From: Clavulina sp. PMI_390
Taxonomy: Eukaryota; Basidiomycota; Agaricomycetes; Cantharellales; Hydnaceae
Length of the DNA stretch: 12,049 bases
NCBI GenBank assembly: GCA_015039315.1
Contig: WIDE01000072.1
Coordinates: 157,763 to 169,811, forward strand
Direction of reading: 5' to 3'
Below, piece after piece: positions 8,582 through 12,049 of the stretch. Below the pieces are notes generated by a model. That model did no database searches, was not told where the DNA came from, and was given only the letters and a program-made list of their open reading frames with translations. Each line of letters begins with the position of its first letter. Within the stretch, counting starts at the first letter, position 1. A program made the position numbers and the translations under genes.

Positions 8582-11070
8582 CTATTCCTTCACAGCTTCC
8601 TTCCTCTCTGACTTCTTAGGGTCTACTTCTACATCTGCCTTATTCACGAGCTTACTCTTGCCCACCTCCGATCCCTCAACGAACTCCTGGAGCTCTGTAA
8701 GAGCTTTCACATTCTCCTTGGACGGGTTACGACCGAAGACGCGGAATGCTTGAGTGTGGGTGTGATGGATAATGTCGGCCAGTTTGATCGTACCATTCTG
8801 GATGCCCTTGACCAAGTCGTCAGGGGTGAGGGGGGATTTCGGCACAGTCGCTAGTGTGGCTAGTGGATAAATTGGTGCGGTGAGCAATCAATAAGATTTG
8901 GAAAGTAGTCAGGACCGTGGACGGAGAAATGCAAAAAATCAACGCAGGATACAAATAAAAAGCATGATCTTACCGATTGCCTCTTCTTCACTAGCAACAG
9001 CAGCTTTTGTCCCATTCAATGCCAAGATTGTTGAGATGAAGTAAGGGTTCTCAGTGATCCAGTCCGCAATAACGATGTTGATGCCGACGTTTGGACCCCA
9101 ACCATTAAGCCACTGGGAGATCTGAAGCTTGCCTACCTCAGCAAGTGCGCCGAGTGAATTAACCGTAGATCCAGCCAAGGCCGACAGGATAGTAGACGCG
9201 TCAGGAGTCACAATTGACTGTAACACGAATGGAATAGTCCCAGTGTAGGGAAGCTCCTGATCAAGAGCTACCTTGAGATCAGCGTAGTTTGCCTTATCGG
9301 GCCAGGGGGATGTGATGGCTGGGGCAACATTGTTGTTGCCAACGTTAGGCCATAGGACATTGTTGTTCGCGACGGAAACATCGTCCGCGTAATAGACGAT
9401 GATGCGTGCGTTCGTCGCCCAGAGATCATTAAGGGTAACATTGGTGTTGAAGCCGTCATCTCCACCTTTGTTTGATCCCTTTGGATTGTAAATCGCGAGG
9501 GCGCCGAAAAAGTTGAAAGTGAGGTTCTCAATCAGGGCGTCGTGATCGGTACGACTCATCGCATAGAAATGATTGAAGTCGAGGATGACAACCTCGTTCG
9601 CATAGCCAGGGGTGGAAAGGAACACGGTAAGTTGGTGGACGAGATCTGACACGGGGGCCGAGACGAGACCATGGACGAAAGCCGCTGGGCCTCCACTGAC
9701 TGGGCCCTGGACGCGCAAGTCGAAGTAGCGGACACCCGCGTTGAGCTGGGTCAAAAAATCGGCGGGCTGGGCAATGGACCAAAGCGCAATGATGTGCCTG
9801 ATCACAATGGAGGGCAGGGGGACCGCTTGAATGAGTTTGACATACCAGGGGAGATCTTGGCCGATGGGAGCAAGGGCAAATATCGCGTAGGTACCAGAGT
9901 CGTGAGTGCCAGGTATGGCAATCTGGCGGAGCATCTTGGGTCCTAGGATCGCAGCGCTATTGGACATCCATGGGCCAGCTGGCGTCAGTGGGACGGGATC
10001 AAGTCCCACCGAATAGCCATAAATGCCAACGAATACACGCTCCCGCGCTTGCGCATTGACAGCGAGGCGTGTCTCGTGATAGCCGAGACCAGGGAGCACA
10101 TTTGTGGCCTGTACATTCCCTTGATCATCGAGGCCGTAGACATAACCATTACAGCCGAAATAGGTGTATAGGACACCAGCGGCGACGTCAGTAATATTGA
10201 AGCCGCAATCTAGAGTGGTTTAAGAACAATATCAACACAAGGGATCGAGGAATCAAGGCAGCCGGACGGACCTGGGAGGCTGGTTGTGTAGATAGACGAG
10301 ATATCAGAGGATTTGGTGGCGACAGCATAGCCATTTACGCCGACAAACAGAACCCCCGCATCTTGGCGGAGGACGAGGTGGCACTCGGCCTTGCCCGTGC
10401 CCTCCATATTATTCTGATTAGTGATAGTGCCTGAGAAGGCATTAAGCATGTACAAATAGCCGTTGCAGCCAGCGTAGCAGCAGCTTTCGCCTCCGACGAC
10501 ACTCGTGACGAAGTATCCACATCCAGGGAGGCTCGTCTGCCAGTTCGTGCCAAGGCTCGATGGGTTGAGGCCAAGGGCGTACCCATCGATACCAACGAGG
10601 AGTACGTCGCTGGCGAGTGTGAGGGCGATGCGAGTTTCATGCTCTCCTCGCCCAGAAAGGCTGTTCGTCGCCTGAATCGCGCCGTTGGAGATGTTGTAGG
10701 AGTATACATAGCCGTTGCATGCCGCATAGCCGGTGCCTCCCCCGCCCGCCGCGACGACGTTCACGAGGTTATAGCCACACTTGGGGAGACTGGTTTCCCA
10801 GTTGGTGCTCAAGGTTGACGAGTTGAGGCCGAGGATATATCCGTCAGTTCCAACAACTAACGTCGAGCCGTCGTCAGAGATAGCAATGCGGACTTCCTTG
10901 TGGCCACGACCAGAGAGATTGTTCTGCTGAAGGACAGCTCCTGTAACGAAATCGAGGAGATAGACGTATCCATTGGACGCAGCATAAATGTTCTTCCCAG
11001 ATACAAGGGTAGAGGTTAACTGGTATCCACAGTCTGGAAGACTGGTTTGGAAATAGGTTTGGAGAGACAT
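8582..11070 (-). CDS. Gene C: beta-propeller / PI-PLC X-like phosphodiesterase, complete
   Basis: Three exons on the minus strand: 11070-10272, 10209-8974, then 8859-8582 or 8850-8582, giving 770 or 767 aa and ending in TAG. Propeller repeats occupy residues 9-92, 93-178, 179-262 and 263 to about 342. The barrel carries IPGTHDSGTY (His369, Asp370), DLRVQ (Arg432), FVHGL (His446) and ILDFNHFY (Asp477), so the catalytic set is intact. The barrel resembles gene A more than gene B: A and C share QDLPWYV, a GGxDGFNT loop and YYADD. Repeat 1 has Ser32 where A and B have the conserved Cys of the ACNGY strand. An in-frame ATG at 11136 would add 22 residues, but it lies beside the TATA-like element at 11140-11146 and has no counterpart in B, so 11070 was chosen. 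The molecular role beyond a predicted phosphodiesterase is unknown. Confidence 0.92.
8851..8973 (-). other. Gene C intron 2 (123 bp; alternative acceptor gives 114 bp)
   Basis: The donor is GTAAGA. Two acceptors lie 9 bp apart, CCACTAG (exon from 8859) and CCACACTAG (exon from 8850). Both keep the frame and differ by three residues (TLA). The distal acceptor gives 767 aa, the same length as gene B. A CTGAC branch-like motif lies in TCCTGACTA. Confidence 0.85.
10210..10271 (-). other. Gene C intron 1 (62 bp)
   Basis: The donor is GTCCGT and the acceptor CTCTAG. It is phase 1 at the same Asp codon as in A and B. The unspliced frame stops at once inside the intron. Confidence 0.92.
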
Positions 11071-11139
11071 TTCGTAGGCGACTTGACTGTAAAGGCTGGT
11101 GGGCTTTCGCTGAAGGTCAACGATACGAGACTTCACTCC

Positions 11140-11146
11140 TTATGTA
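11140..11146 (-). promoter_or_regulatory. TATA-like element of gene C
   Basis: On the minus strand this reads TACATAA within GAGTACATAAGGAG, 70-76 bp before the ATG at 11070. It aligns in place and flanks (AAGG) with the gene B TATA box. Confidence 0.5.
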
Positions 11147-11169
11147 CTCTTTTTGTCGATGAGGGACAA

Positions 11170-11314
11170 AGAAAGCTTAGGGTGCGCCAAGATGGCACAA
11201 TCCTTACTGGGATGGCTTTGGGCGATCTTGTCTTGGCGAATAATTACAGGAACGGCGGAGTCAATAGACCGAATGCAAATCGGGACCCGCTGGGCTAGAT
11301 TGCCCGGTGAGAAA
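11170..11314 (-). repeat. Proximal upstream block shared by genes A and C, C copy
   Basis: This is the counterpart of 2503-2650, at a like distance (100 bp) from the gene C start codon. The best preserved part is GCTGGGCTAGATTG at about 11289-11302. There is no clear match upstream of gene B. Confidence 0.55.
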
Positions 11315-11673
11315 TCTGGGAGTGCTGGAGTCACTTCTCCATGGTAGAGAACGCGCGCGCTATGTAGTGATAACTCCATCCCCCTCGTTCTGCAGGAGAA
11401 TTCGCAGAGTTGTCAGCGAAGCTTGTCACAACAGCGAAAGTGGAGATCTATAATTATGAATGAGCGCCACATTGTTCCCGTGAGTGGCCGAGCCAGTTTA
11501 TCGTGGTGTGTCTTTCGCCCATTGGGAGCAGGATAGCTACTCAATGACGAATATGCTGCCCAAACTTTGGGGCTATATGCCATCAGATTCGGGACGAGGC
11601 CAGATGAACGGCGCAAGGTCAGGTGAGAGGACTCAGTGGACTTAGGGGAAGGGGGGATGACCTAGTGAGTTGT

Positions 11674-11713
11674 GATGATGCGTATGTAATTTGGCGGGAC
11701 ACAACTTCCATTC
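11674..11713 (-). promoter_or_regulatory. Conserved distal upstream element, gene C copy
   Basis: The plus strand begins GATGATGCGTATGTAATTT and runs to AACTTCCATTC, aligning with 7499-7538. It starts 604 bp before the gene C start codon. Confidence 0.55.
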
Positions 11714-12049
11714 AGCTTGAAGAGTGCGCAGGTGTCTTGACCTCGCACAATGGAGATCGTCCCACACCATATCAAAAACGCGATCAAGCGCATCGCTTGG
11801 CCTGTAAAGTTGATCCCCATGGTCGCCAGGCGTGGAAAGGGGCGAGGCTTGGCCAGGATCATCCGTATGCCTTCATTAAGGCAACTATACCCATAGATTA
11901 TACCTTGCAACGTGGAAGAAGCAAAGACAGGAGAAATATGTCGCAAATCAGGAAGGAGGAGAAGCACCAATCATCCTGAGAGGCGATTTCTATGGTCATC
12001 AGGTGTAACTTGAACGGTCTGTGCTCAGGGTATTGTGGCGCGATGCCAG

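Larger units (their letters stand above)
11071..12049. other. Upstream region of gene C to window end
   Basis: It contains the TATA-like element, the A/C proximal block, one TGTCAC at 11424-11429 and the distal conserved element. From about 11720 to the end I recognise nothing. Overlapping open frames on both strands (11623-11979 plus, 11970-11662 minus) have no recognisable motifs and overlap the conserved upstream element. Confidence 0.6.

Noticed and set aside
11071..11136. N-terminal extension of gene C to the ATG at 11136
   Set aside because: The extra 22 residues have no counterpart in A or B, and the ATG abuts the TATA-like element.
11662..11970. Possible small secreted peptide on the minus strand (a hydrophobic stretch followed by Cys residues)
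   Set aside because: The frame is not preserved in the matching upstream regions of A and B, and the conserved part is better explained as upstream DNA.

Overview
This window looks like fungal nuclear DNA, probably from a filamentous basidiomycete. The evidence is short GT...AG introns (about 61-123 bp), spliced genes with conserved intron positions, and intergenic DNA with no operon structure. An Agaricomycete would fit, but the genus cannot be fixed from sequence alone.

The window holds a tandem array of three paralogous genes, all on the minus strand. Gene A runs from 2397 down past base 1, so its 3' end is cut by the window edge. Gene B is at 6849-4366 and gene C at 11070-8582. Start codons are 4452 and 4221 bp apart. 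Each gene has three exons with both introns at homologous positions and in the same phase. Gene B is predicted at 767 aa, and gene C at 767 or 770 aa depending on the splice acceptor. Gene A is open for 738 codons to the window edge.

Each protein has the same three-part plan. Four repeats of about 84 aa come first (residues about 9-340). Each repeat looks like two PQQ/BamB-type blades, so the whole should be an eight-bladed beta-propeller. A PI-PLC X-type phosphodiesterase TIM barrel follows (about 345-665; motifs IPGTHDSGTY, RYFDLRVQ, FVHGL, ILDFNHFY). A charged helical tail of about 90 aa, encoded by its own exon, ends the protein. No signal peptide or membrane segment is visible, so the proteins look cytosolic or unconventionally exported. 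Catalytic-motif residues are intact in B and C. Gene A has Cys in place of the catalytic Arg and Gly in place of an Asp that B and C keep.

The intergenic stretches (2398-4365, 6850-8581, 11071-12049) contain no gene I can support. They do contain conserved upstream DNA: a TATA-like element 70-80 bp before each start codon, a block about 600-650 bp upstream of all three genes, and a second block shared only by A and C. A dense cluster of TGTCAC/GTGACA hexamers lies upstream of A. Promoters therefore seem to have been duplicated with the genes. No tRNA, rRNA, transposon or CRISPR array was recognised.
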